Positions 1 through 8,962 of a stretch of DNA of 64,000 bases are shown here, piece by piece. The stretch spans positions 17,971,730 to 18,035,729 of the forward strand of contig JARWIR010000001.1 of the NCBI GenBank assembly GCA_029959085.1. The letters run 5' to 3'. Origin of the DNA: Nemophila menziesii (Eukaryota > Streptophyta > Magnoliopsida > Boraginales > Hydrophyllaceae). Below the pieces are notes generated by a model, which worked only from the letters and a program-made list of their open reading frames with translations, ran no database searches and was not told the origin of the DNA. Each line of letters begins with the position of its first letter. The stretch's first letter is position 1. Position numbers and translations under genes: made by a program.

Positions 1-420
1 ATAGCTAACGGGTTAAGGTTATGGATAATAGGTTGAGGGTTAAGGTTAAGGTATAGTTTAAGTTTAAGGTTAAGGTTAAGGTTAAGGTTAAGGTCAAGGT
101 TAAGGTTAAGGTTAAGGTTAAGGTTAAGGTTAAGGTCAAGGTTAAGGTCAAGGTTAAGGTTCAAGTTAAGGTTAAGGTTAAGGTAAAGGTAAAGGTAAAG
201 TTAAAAATAAAGTTAAAGGTTAAGGTTAATGTTAAGGTTAAGTTTAAGGTTAAGGTTAAGGTTTGGGTTTAGGTTAAGATTAAGGTTAAAGTTTGGGTTT
301 TGGTTTGGGTTTGGGTTAAGGTTAAGGTTAAGGTTAAGGTTAATGTTAAGGTTGACGTTAAGGTTAATAGTTAAGGGTCTAAGGTTATGGATAAGGGGTC
401 GAAAAATCGTGTAGGGTAAT
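1..420. repeat. (GGTTAA)n hexanucleotide array, first block
   Basis: Tandem GGTTAA units run through this block, with many variants such as GGTCAA, GTTTGG and AAAGGT. It ends at the motif GGGTCTAAGGTTATGGA (near 375), which also ends the arrays near 10398 and 12322. The unit differs from the usual plant telomere repeat TTTAGGG, so this is interstitial satellite DNA rather than a canonical telomere. Open frames across it (Leu/Arg-rich) only reflect the repeat. Confidence 0.95.
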
Positions 421-807
421 ACACTACTCCCATATTCCTAATTTGAAAAAATATCTTTTAAAAGATCAATGTGGTATTTATATAGATACAATAAATGAGA
501 AAATTAAAAAAAAATTAAAAATTTTGAGAGATTTATGAGAAGAATAAAATAATAATGAGGAAAATAAGGGTGAGAAAAATATTTTTTTTAAAATATTAAT
601 AGAAAAAATTAAATGCAGGATAGTCTTTTAATTTTTATAATTAATAATGTAACTTTTATTGATATATTTTTACAATAAAATATATTTCATTTCCGCTATT
701 AAAGTATTATTAAACAAAATATCAATTTGTTGTAATTTTGTTGTAAAGGTCCAAATCGGATTTGCCCAATTGTTCTTAAGTGTTTCAAGATATTGTTATT
801 ATTTTTA
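421..807. repeat. AT-rich spacer of the first macrosatellite unit
   Basis: This non-coding, AT-rich stretch matches the spacers near 10684-10900 and 12616-12800. It is cut at 807 by the MULE-like insertion and resumes at 2450. No gene is visible. Confidence 0.7.
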
Positions 808-959
808 GGGTGAATTTTATATAGGGTCTTGGAAAACATCTTTCTTCTCTATAGAGTAGTTTCAAAAATGATATTCTTCTTAGGGACCTCATATTTGACA
901 ATAGTCTTTCCTACCCTTACTAACACTAAAAGACAAAAAAGTGTCATGTCACTGTTTCT

Positions 960-1090
960 CTCTCCACTACCTACCACTACCCACCTACCTCCAACCTCCG
1001 ACCACCTACCACCGACCTCCGACCACCGACCACCAACCACCGACCACCGACCACCGACCTCCGACCACAGACCTCAGGCCACCAATCACC
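960..1090. repeat. CCACCGACC minisatellite
   Basis: Overlapping 7-15-bp units built from ACCACCGACC and CCTCCGACC lie inside the MULE-like element. A shorter cluster follows at 1189-1230. Several frames stay open because of the composition; I do not regard them as genes. Confidence 0.8.
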
Positions 1091-1106
1091 GGTCACCAGA
1101 AAAACA

Positions 1107-1315
1107 TAGAGTACTCCGAGAATTTTCTGAGTACTCCGACAATTTTATTGAGTACTCTATATATTTAAATGAGTACTCTATATATCCAACCACAGACCAC
1201 CGATTTCCAACCACCGACCACCGACTGCCAGAAAATTGCGAAGTACTCTAAGCAAATCTCGGAGTACTCTAAGAAAATCTCGGAGTACTCTAAGAAAATC
1301 TCGGAGTACTCTTAA
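1107..1315. repeat. GAGTACTC palindrome-containing minisatellite
   Basis: The palindrome GAGTACTC or its core AGTACTC recurs at least eight times. Between about 1255 and 1313 the spacing is a regular ~22 bp (TCTCGGAGTACTCTAAGAAA type unit, three near-identical copies). It lies inside the MULE-like element. Confidence 0.8.
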
Positions 1316-1497
1316 AAATTGAGGACTAATATAAAAAAATTACTGAACAATTTATTTAACAAAAGTAATGAGTATTACTAAAAAAACAAATACAAATATA
1401 TTATTCTCATATATTATTACACAATCCTAAAAAAAATTCTATCTGGTTTGACCAAATCTAGATCTGGTCAACCTACTGAAAAAAAAAAGAAAAAAAA

Positions 1498-1765
1498 AAG
1501 GACTCGCTGCTTCTTCCCTAACCGCCGCCACCACCACCATAACACAAAACACTTCCACCTAGCTCCGATCTGCTCCCCCTTCTCTTCGCAATGGAAACCA
1601 TACCACCACCACCATAATACCACCACCACTATAACAAAAGCACCACCACTCGAAAACAGAAGCACCGCCACCAACGACATAACACCACCACTGCAAATCG
1701 TAAACAGAATCACAACCACCACAATAACACTACCAACACCGACATAACACCACCACTACAACTCA
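1498..1765. repeat. CCA/CAC trinucleotide-rich low-complexity segment
   Basis: The segment is rich in CCACCACCA runs inside the MULE-like element, preceded by an A-rich run (about 1480-1498). It could be captured coding or 5' UTR sequence, but no protein family is recognisable. Confidence 0.7.
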
Positions 1766-1922
1766 TTTTACCAGATTTCTGGTCAAGAAATGAGAACAGC
1801 AAGCTAATCTTCGAATCTTCTTCTCGAGCTCGGCGATGGAGGAGCAGATCCGATGTTCACGAACGGAGCCTGTAGATCTGGTCAAGATTTCATGGCAGCC
1901 TTCTCGCACACACATCCATGAA

Positions 1923-2031
1923 AGAAGAAGAAAAACAAGATCCATGGAGCTTCGTGGTACCGCGAACATGGCTGCGCGAATCTCCTATCGAAGAAGAAGA
2001 ACGAGATCCATGGAGCTTCGTGGTGCTGCGG
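1923..2031 (+). repeat. Direct repeat with a coding look
   Basis: Two ~43-bp copies, at 1923-1966 and 1990-2031, share GATCCATGGAGCTTCGTGGT and start 67 bp apart. They lie in an open frame (1836-2153, 105 codons, ATG start in context GCGATGG) whose product repeats an R-R-K/R-T-R-S-M-E-L-R-G motif. The protein is unrecognised and may be an accident of a captured fragment. Confidence 0.5.
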
Positions 2032-2449
2032 TGGTTCATATCATTTCACCTCGCCGGAAATCTGCTCCACCTCTCTCTCTCTCGTTTTCTAGCTTCTTCT
2101 TCGATCCAAGTTTAGATCTCGGATCTTCGTCATCAGCAATTCTTCGGTGGTGAAGAAGGTGTTCTCGGTGGTGAAAAAGGTGTTATGGTGGTGGCGGGTT
2201 TGGTTTTCTGGGAGAGAGAGAAAAAGTATGTCAAGGGAAGAGAGAGAAAAAAAATTCACGGGAATGATTTTATGAGAATTGTAATAGAATATTTAGTATA
2301 TATATTGTGTAAAAAAGGGTAATAAGGTAATAGTGGTTTTGGGGTTCATGTGTTAAAAACTTTCTGAGGTCTTTAGTAATAAGAGGCTCTAGGCCGGGTC
2401 CCCATCTTGAAGAGGGGGGTGTGGTCAAGACCCTAAGGTGAATTTACTC

Positions 2450-3040
2450 TTATTTTGATCTCCACCATATATTTCAATATTATTTTCCTTCATTAGCTTT
2501 TCGAAAAATCGTGTAGGGTAATACATTGCTCCCATATTCCCAATTATTTTTTTAAAAGATCAATGTGGGTTTTATATAGATATAACAAATGAGTAAATAA
2601 AAAAAGTGAAAATTTTAAGAGATTTATGAGCAGAATAAAAAATAATGAGAGAAATAAGGGAGTTATTTAAGGTTTTTTGTTTTAAAATATAATTTTTTTA
2701 TTAAGTAAATAAAGATTAGTTAATGGTATTAATGATAAGTTCCGTTGACAGGAATCGAACCTAGGTTCAAAAAAAAACCTGTCTAAAGACACTAAAGCAA
2801 AAATGAATTCCGTTGACAAGAATCGAACCCAGGTTAAAAAAAAAATCAATAAGTGGGGCCAAAATCAATCCTGACCACCACTTATGTTTAGCAGATTAAA
2901 TCCTGGCCACCACTTATGTGGGTAAATCTGGACCGTAGAAAAAACTCTGAAATATAATATATACTAGCTATAACCCGTGTCTGAAGACACTAAAGAAATT
3001 TTTCGTTGCGTTAACAGAAATCAAATACGGGTTCTAAGGG
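2450..3040. repeat. AT-rich spacer with repeated tRNA B-box-like motifs
   Basis: The macrosatellite spacer resumes after the MULE-like insertion. Between 2740 and 2845 there are two copies of a TTCCGTTGACA(G)GAATCGAACC segment about 80 bp apart. Read on the minus strand it contains GGTTCGATTC, like a Pol III B box. Then follow 'gaccaccacttatgt' repeats and the conserved 'acccgtgt' module. No gene is visible. Confidence 0.55.
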
Positions 3041-4180
3041 TGAAGGTCAAGGTTAAAGTTAGGGTTAAGGTTGTTCTTTTTTTGCTCATCAAGAAGAAGG
3101 TTAGGTTATAGTTAAGGTTAATGTTAAGGTTAAGGTTAGGGTTAAGGTTTAGTTCAACGCTAAGGATATGGTTAATTTTAAGGTTAAAGTTAAGGTTAAA
3201 GTTAAGGGTTAAGGTTAAAGTTTAAGTCAAGGTTAAGGTTAAATTTAATTTTAAGATTAAGATTAAGTTTGAGTTAAGGTTTAAGATTAAACATTTAAGG
3301 TTTAACAAAATTCCAGGGTTAAGGTCGAATATTAGCGCGATGATTCTTCATCTGTTTAAGGTTAAGGTTAAGGTTACAGTTAAGATGAAAGCTAAGGTTA
3401 AGGTTTAAAGTTAAAGGTTTGAAGGTTAAGGTAAATTCAAAGGATAAATGTTAAGGTTAGGGTTAGAATTAAAGTTAAGGTTAAGGTTAAGATTAAGGTT
3501 AAGGTATGAAGTTTAAGGTTCAAAGTTCAAGGTTTAAGGTTCAAGGGTAAGGTTAAGTTTTAACTTCATGGTTAAGATTATGGTTAAGGTTTAGATTAAA
3601 GTTAATATGAAGGTGAAGGTAAAGGTTAAGGCTTCAGATTTAAGGGTTAAGGTTAAGGGTTTAAGGGTTAAGAGTTACGGTTAAAGTTAAGATTAAGTGA
3701 AGATGATGATAAGGCTTTAAGGTTTGAGGTTCAAGGTCAAGGTTTAAGGTTAAGGTTAATGTTAAGGTTAAGGTAAGGTTAAGGTTAAGGTTAAGGTTAA
3801 GGTTAAGGTTAAGGTTAAGGTTAAGGTTAAGGTTAAGGTTAAGGTTAAGGTTAAGGTTAAGGTTAAGGTTAAGGTTAAGGTTAAGGTTAAGGCTAAGGTT
3901 AAGGTTAAGGATAAGGTTAAGGTTAAGGTTAAGGTTAAGGTTAAGGTTAAGGTTGAGGTTAAGGTTAAGGTTAAGGTTAAGGTTAAGGTTAAGGTTGAGG
4001 TTAAGGTTAAGGTTAAGGTTAAGGTTAAGGTTCGGGTTTGGTTTTGGGATGGGTTAAGGCTAAGGTTAAGGTTAAGGTTAAGGTTAAGGTTAAGGTTAAG
4101 GTTAAGGTTAAGGTTTGGGTTTGGGTTAAGGTTAATGTTAAGGTTTGGGTTTGGGTTTGGGTTAAGGTTAAGGTTAAGGT
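3041..4180. repeat. Degenerate then near-perfect (GGTTAA)n array
   Basis: Positions 3041-3770 hold degenerate GGTTAA-like units interrupted by a unique landmark (ATTAGCGCGATGATTCTTCA near 3332) that is also in the next two units. Positions 3771-4180 are almost pure GGTTAA, more than 40 units, ending with GGTTTG variants. The Copia element starts at 4181. Confidence 0.95.
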
Positions 4181-5552
4181 TGAAAGTCCTAGAGGGGGGG
4201 GGGGGGGGGTGAATTGGATTACTAATAAGATTAATGCCTAATTAAAAAATCTTTTGGATAAATATAAGTTTATGAAAGAAACTTCTAAGACAACTAATAT
4301 ATCAAACACTTATGGGATCATGCATAGGATAAGCTAGAGGTTCGATATATAAGTTTAACATGTAAAACGAGTTTCTATTTTCTTACTACTCTAGATGACA
4401 ATAGGTTGATTAACTAGATAAACATTATTACGATATTTATACTAGCAGGTAATCAAACAAATAAAGTGCGGAAAGTAAATAGAGTAGGGATAGAAAGATA
4501 CACGAGGTTTATATTTGTTCGGTTTCCCTACATCCACTACCTAAGGAAGCCTCCTTAGGATTTCAAGCTTTTCACTAAGCTTCCGTGTCTCTCTTAACCG
4601 GGTCGAGAACACAATAACCCTTACAACCTCTTCGATAACACGAAGGACAAACACTTGTGCTATCGCAACACAAGGACAACCTCTTCGAAACCACGAAGGA
4701 CAAACACTTGTGTAATCACAACACAAGGATACCAAGTATACTCCCTATACTTGAATTCTCTCTTAATCTATCTATTAAAAGACCTAGACTTAAGAGGATA
4801 GATACAAAGTGTTTAAAGGGGTGCGAACAACTTTGCTAGATAATCTCCTAAAGAGTAGATATGACTATAAGCATGTAAACTCCTCTTGAGTAGATAATAA
4901 CTTTGAAGCTTATTGGTTTAAGCTCTTGATCAAGCTTGGATAAATAACTTTGATAGCTTGAGACCTCTAACTTTGTATGATAATGATATGTATAATAGTT
5001 GAAGTGTTAGAGGTGAGTTTCTCCTTCAAAGAGGTCATATTTATAGCACAAGAAAGTCCCCAACGGATATAAAGTTGGTGGTAGACTTTGTTCCAAACCG
5101 GGTTCCCGGTTTCCCAAATGCGGGTACCCGGTTTCAATTGCAACGGCTATAAAACGGCTATAAAGAGTTGATGTTGACTTGAGCTTCACCAAACCGGGTT
5201 CCCGGTTTTCCCAAATGCGGGTACCCGGTTCTTACTGACTTGGAGATTTATGATATTTTGATTCGTTGCTCGGATGGAAAAGTTTTCTTCACGAGAGTTG
5301 TTGTAAACATCATTTTAAGAAACTTTGTTGTTGATCATGAAAGCTAATTCTCAATGTACACATAAGATAAGGTTAAAAGTAATGGTAAGAGAATTAGCTA
5401 CTAAGGATAAGATAATTAAGCTATGATCAAAATGATGTCAATTGTGCTTTTTGATGATTTAGAGTGCAAGATAATAAAGTGAAATTAGCACACTAAACAA
5501 TATATGATTTGTCACATTAAAACACCTAATCGATGGGGGCAATAAGCCAACA
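4181..5552 (-). repeat. 3' LTR of the Copia element
   Basis: 1372 bp, matching 8963-10329 almost base for base apart from a longer G-run near 4194-4209 and a few substitutions. It contains two copies of a motif pair, CCGGGTTCCCGG followed by GCGGGTACCCGG, near 5097-5131 and 5193-5231. Short open frames inside it also occur in the other LTR and are not genes. Confidence 0.95.
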
Positions 5553-5575
5553 ATCTCCCCCTTTTTGATGATGAC
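5553..5575 (-). other. Polypurine tract of the Copia element
   Basis: On the minus strand an AAAAAGGGGGAGAT tract directly abuts the LTR start TGTTGG, the usual plus-strand priming site of plant Copia elements. Confidence 0.85.
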
Positions 5576-6675
5576 AAATCAATCACTAAAACACATATGG
5601 AGTCAAACTCCCCCTCACAAAAAGCATTAAGTCAAAGTGTATTTTTATGAAAAAGATATGCATTTGTGAGTTTTTGTAAAGTGCAAATTTTGAAGGTGTT
5701 TTAGTGCACATATTTCTCCCCCTTTGTCTTCATCAAAAAGACGAAATAAATGTATAATCCATAACTAAGGAAGAAGAGCTAAACCTCAAGTGAATAGATT
5801 TTTAAACAAAGATTCTAAGAGTGTGCAAGAGTTTAGAGATTAAAACAATTTTGAGAAAGAGATGCACAATGATAGATACTAGTAAGAGCTAAGAGATAGA
5901 GACTTTTTACCAACTCCTTGATCGATAGATTTTCATTTCATATGCTTTCTAATGACACAAACGATTAGTTGCAATATATGAGATGAAAGATTAGACTAAG
6001 CATTTGAGTTTTTAAATATGATTTAACAAAAACTCCCCCTTACACAATGCATAGAGTTTGTTTCAATTTTGTAAAAGTTTGATCTATGATCTACAATTTT
6101 TCCCTAAAAAAATATTTGAAGTCATTTTTAAGAAATTTAGGGGGAAAATGTAATTTTTGAAAAGTATAGGTGATAAAAATATTTTTCAAAAAGTCTTAGG
6201 GACATAAAAGCAATTTAAAAAAAAAACTTTTTGGGACCTAAGTGCATTTTTCAACCATTTTAAGAACAAAGATAAATTTGAACAAACTATAGGGACTAAA
6301 ATGCAATATAGAATAAGATCAAGGATAAGAGAGCAATAGTACCTATATCATCAAGGAAAATGTTAGTAATATCAAAGCATAAACTTGAAGCAACTAAACA
6401 TTAAATTTCCAAAATAAAACCATAGCATACTAAAACAAATATCCAAATTAAACACCATAGCATACTAGATCAAATATCCAAATCAAACCAAGTTAAACAT
6501 AAAGCATCCTAAACCATTATCCAAATGAAACATGTAGCAATAATATCCTAGATGTCCAAAACATGGACCCATAAACAATTAAAGCATAAACACCACAAAC
6601 TTAGTCCAAAACACTAAAAACACATAAAAGCCAAGTAAAATGAAGATTAAACTAAAACACCCAAACAAGAACGAT
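5576..6675 (-). other. Non-coding 3' internal region of the Copia element
   Basis: AT-rich sequence between the polypurine tract and the stop of the internal gene, with purine-rich tracts on the minus strand and repeated CCAAAT/AAACCATAGCATACTA-like segments (6410-6540). No protein domain is visible; the pol genes expected here are absent. Confidence 0.7.
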
Positions 6676-7983
6676 TTAACGATTATTTCGAGGAGAGCGG
6701 CTCCTAGATCTTCCTCCACCTCCAACATCATCACGAAGACATGAAACTTCATTCTTCAACCCCTCAATTCGATTATTCATGTTTTCAAACCAACCTTTAA
6801 TTTCCGCAAACCCCTCTTTAATAACATTTAACAAAGTAGATTCAACTCTATCAAGATCATCTTTAGTAGCAACATTTGAAGAAGAACCAATGGAAGATTT
6901 AGAACGGGAAGTGGTATAAGACGGAGGAGGATTAATAGGCATAACCTCACGGGAAGGAATGTTAAGAGACTCAATAGTAGGACCCGAGGAAGTGATGTTT
7001 TGCCCAACATTTTTCAAGATATTTTTTCGAATATTTTCGGGAAGATGATCAAAAATATGCTTGTCAATGTATTCTCCATTGTAAACAAAGATTTTCATAG
7101 TTTTCAAAAAAGGAATATCAAACCTCCAAATTGGTTCAAAATCACGAGGGTCAAGAGAGGGAGATATTTTCTTAACATTGATTAAGAGATAACTAAGAGC
7201 AATACCATATGGTAGAGTAGAATTCGAATGAGCACGATAATCCAAGTTACGAATGAAAATTTTGCAAAAATTGATAGGCCTTTTCGAATAAAGATGAAAT
7301 AGAAGGATTGCTTCATAAGGAGCAATTGTACCATCTTTCCTATCTTTTCCTAAAAGACAAAACAAGATAATTTTGTGTGCCAAACGAATATCCGGAGTAA
7401 ATAAACTCGATAGCCAAGGTTGAGTATGGGTTTGAATCATTTTCGATGACATAAAAGCCTCAACCTCATTTTTCAAAGGAATATCAATCAATTCTTTACT
7501 TCTATTCCAACCCGAAACGATAAAATTCTCATAACCACTATTTTGAAGTTTAAAAGCTTTTTCAATGGTTTTTGGAGTAATGGAAAGATTTTTGTTTGAA
7601 ACCATTGATTTTAAAGAGCAAGAATCACAATCTAGAGGATGGATATTTTTGTAAAAATCATTAACAAGGGATTCATAAGACTTATTTTCTAGAGATAGGA
7701 AAAAATCTAATCCTTGGAATTGAAATAAATGGAAGAGATTAGAATTTGAGCCATTTACCAAAGAGATGGAAGCACTTAGAGAAGGAGATGAAATTGATCT
7801 TCCCCAAAGGATCTTGATGTTTTTCCTCACCATTCTTTGTCTTGTGGGTTCTTCTTCAAGCTCTAAATCATCTTCTTCATCTTCATAGATTGGGTCTATT
7901 TCTATATCTTCATCTTCTTCATCAATGATTCTTTTGTTTTTGGAAGCCCTTGAAGCTCTGGAAGATTTGGATGATGAAGCCAT
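6676..7983 (-). CDS. Intact Transposase_32-like (putative plant transposon protein) gene inside the Copia element
   Basis: An uninterrupted 435-codon frame. I chose the ATG at 7983 because its context GCCATGGCT is strong; the frame stays open two codons further without an ATG. The N-terminus is Ser/Lys-rich, then very acidic (about residues 20-50). The middle (about 90-290) follows the pattern I associate with PF20167: a segment with V-x-D-F-Y-x-N (near 115), a W-x-x-S-L-F segment, and a long hydrophobic, helix-rich stretch. The C-terminus (about 370-425) is a predicted coiled coil and ends in Arg/Ser repeats. The biochemical role is unknown to me. It occupies the place where Copia pol should be and is in sense with gag, so it was probably carried and perhaps expressed by the element. 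The family call is from memory. Confidence 0.7.
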   Translation of the reverse strand: MASSSKSSRASRASKNKRIIDEEDEDIEIDPIYEDEEDDLELEEEPTRQRMVRKNIKILWGRSISSPSLSASISLVNGSNSNLFHLFQFQGLDFFLSLENKSYESLVNDFYKNIHPLDCDSCSLKSMVSNKNLSITPKTIEKAFKLQNSGYENFIVSGWNRSKELIDIPLKNEVEAFMSSKMIQTHTQPWLSSLFTPDIRLAHKIILFCLLGKDRKDGTIAPYEAILLFHLYSKRPINFCKIFIRNLDYRAHSNSTLPYGIALSYLLINVKKISPSLDPRDFEPIWRFDIPFLKTMKIFVYNGEYIDKHIFDHLPENIRKNILKNVGQNITSSGPTIESLNIPSREVMPINPPPSYTTSRSKSSIGSSSNVATKDDLDRVESTLLNVIKEGFAEIKGWFENMNNRIEGLKNEVSCLRDDVGGGGRSRSRSPRNNR

Positions 7984-8590
7984 GGCCAAGGAGATGAAGG
8001 TTTAATGGAGGAGTTAGGGTTTGAAAGAGGGGTTTTCGTTTTTGAGAGAGAAGGGGATGAAAAAGCGTTTTGAGAAGTGAGGAAATGAGTGAAAGACCAA
8101 GGGTTTTGACTTAGTTCGGATTTACACAGACCCGAAACCGGGTTCGCGCATTCACCAAAACCGGGTACCCGGTTTCCTCGACTAAGAAGGGTAAGAAAAG
8201 AAAAAGACATTTTTCAAAAACCACCCGAAACTAGTTCGAAACCTCCCCAATAGTTTAGACATGTTATAAAACTCCCAAAATAATTTTTGTTATGAAAATA
8301 TATGAAAAGGAAATCACGAAAATAGAGAAAACGGTTTATTGCATAAAGACCCCTATATTTTCTAAAAAGTACAAAAAGACCCAATGTGAAAACTAAGCAA
8401 TTTAAAGCATGAAAAGTTCAAGACTAGCAAGATATATCACATTGAGGATAAAACACATAAACACATAATAGAACATAGAGATAAACAAGAAGAAAGGAGA
8501 GAATTCACCGTATTTTCCTTTTACGAGGTATGAACGTCCTTATGCATAAAATTCAATTTTCTTGACGCTCAACACCTTTAATGAATATTA
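7984..8590 (-). other. Spacer between the Copia gag fragment and the internal gene
   Basis: Non-coding leader-like region. Near 8118-8175 it carries an ACCGGGTTCGCG and an ACCGGGTACCCGG motif that resemble the motif pairs of the LTR. No gene is visible. Confidence 0.6.
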
Positions 8591-8905
8591 CTATGGTAAC
8601 CGAGGTGGAATGGGTTCGGGAATACGATTAGTACTTTTCACGATCCATGTCGGTTTTTCATTTTGAGTGAGCTCCTCATTGGTGAGTTCATCATAATCTA
8701 TTTCTTCTTGATTTGACTTAAGAACTCCCGCTTTATTTAACTCCTCTTTATATGGAACGAATGGACCTTCCATAACGATTCTCCATTGATCGGGATCTTC
8801 GGCTTTGATAAATTTCTCCATTTTTGTTCTCCAATTAAAAAAGTAAGTTCCTACAAAAAGTGGAGGTCGGGTAGAAGACGACTTTTCCAAAAGATTAAAT
8901 TCCAT
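8591..8905 (-). CDS. Truncated Copia gag (N-terminal fragment)
   Basis: 104 codons from the ATG at 8905. It shows the conserved start of plant Copia gag polyproteins: R-P-P-L-F-x-G-T-x-x-F-x-W-R-T-K-M-E-x-F-I (about residues 15-36) followed by W-x-I-V-x-x-G-P. Such gags usually run past 250 residues and include a CCHC zinc knuckle; both the rest of gag and the knuckle are missing. It begins just downstream of the primer-binding site, as expected. Only a partial nucleocapsid role could be kept. Confidence 0.8.
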   Translation of the reverse strand: MEFNLLEKSSSTRPPLFVGTYFFNWRTKMEKFIKAEDPDQWRIVMEGPFVPYKEELNKAGVLKSNQEEIDYDELTNEELTQNEKPTWIVKSTNRIPEPIPPRLP

Positions 8906-8947
8906 ATCGTTTACTCTACTAACGATTAAGCTATTCACGTAGAGTTA

Positions 8948-8960
8948 GGCTCTGATACCA
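8948..8960 (-). other. Primer-binding site, tRNA-iMet type
   Basis: On the minus strand this reads TGGTATCAGAGCC, two bases after the LTR end. It is the classic plant Copia primer site, complementary to the 3' end of initiator tRNA-Met, and it fixes the element's orientation. Confidence 0.95.
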
Positions 8961-8962
8961 AT

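Larger units (their letters stand above)
808..2449. mobile_element. MULE-like non-autonomous DNA element, possible Pack-MULE
   Basis: The spacer, which is continuous in other macrosatellite units, is split here. The insert is flanked by TTATTTTTA (799-807) and TTATTTTGA (2450-2458), an 8/9 match of the 9-bp length typical of Mutator-like elements. The first and last 24 bp form imperfect inverted repeats: 17 of 24 positions match, and the innermost ten (TAGGGTCTTG) match exactly. No transposase is visible. The interior is GC-richer than the surroundings, with Pro/His-type codon runs and a duplicated segment, as expected if pieces of host genes had been captured. The donor gene is not recognised. 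Confidence 0.6.

Noticed and set aside
1..420. True telomere
   Set aside because: The unit is TTAAGG rather than TTTAGGG, the array recurs internally several times, and sequence continues on both sides.
1243..1315. CRISPR-like array
   Set aside because: The repeats are contiguous minisatellite units without unique spacers, in plant DNA inside a mobile element.
4038..4241. Val-Lys dipeptide protein in the hexamer array (also Leu-Arg frame at 229-414)
   Set aside because: These are plain translations of GGTTAA repeats. No start context, no conservation expected.
4541..4735. Small genes inside the Copia LTRs (also 5007-5192, 9318-9512, 9784-9969)
   Set aside because: Both LTR copies carry them because the LTRs are duplicates. 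They overlap promoter and transcript regions and match no family.
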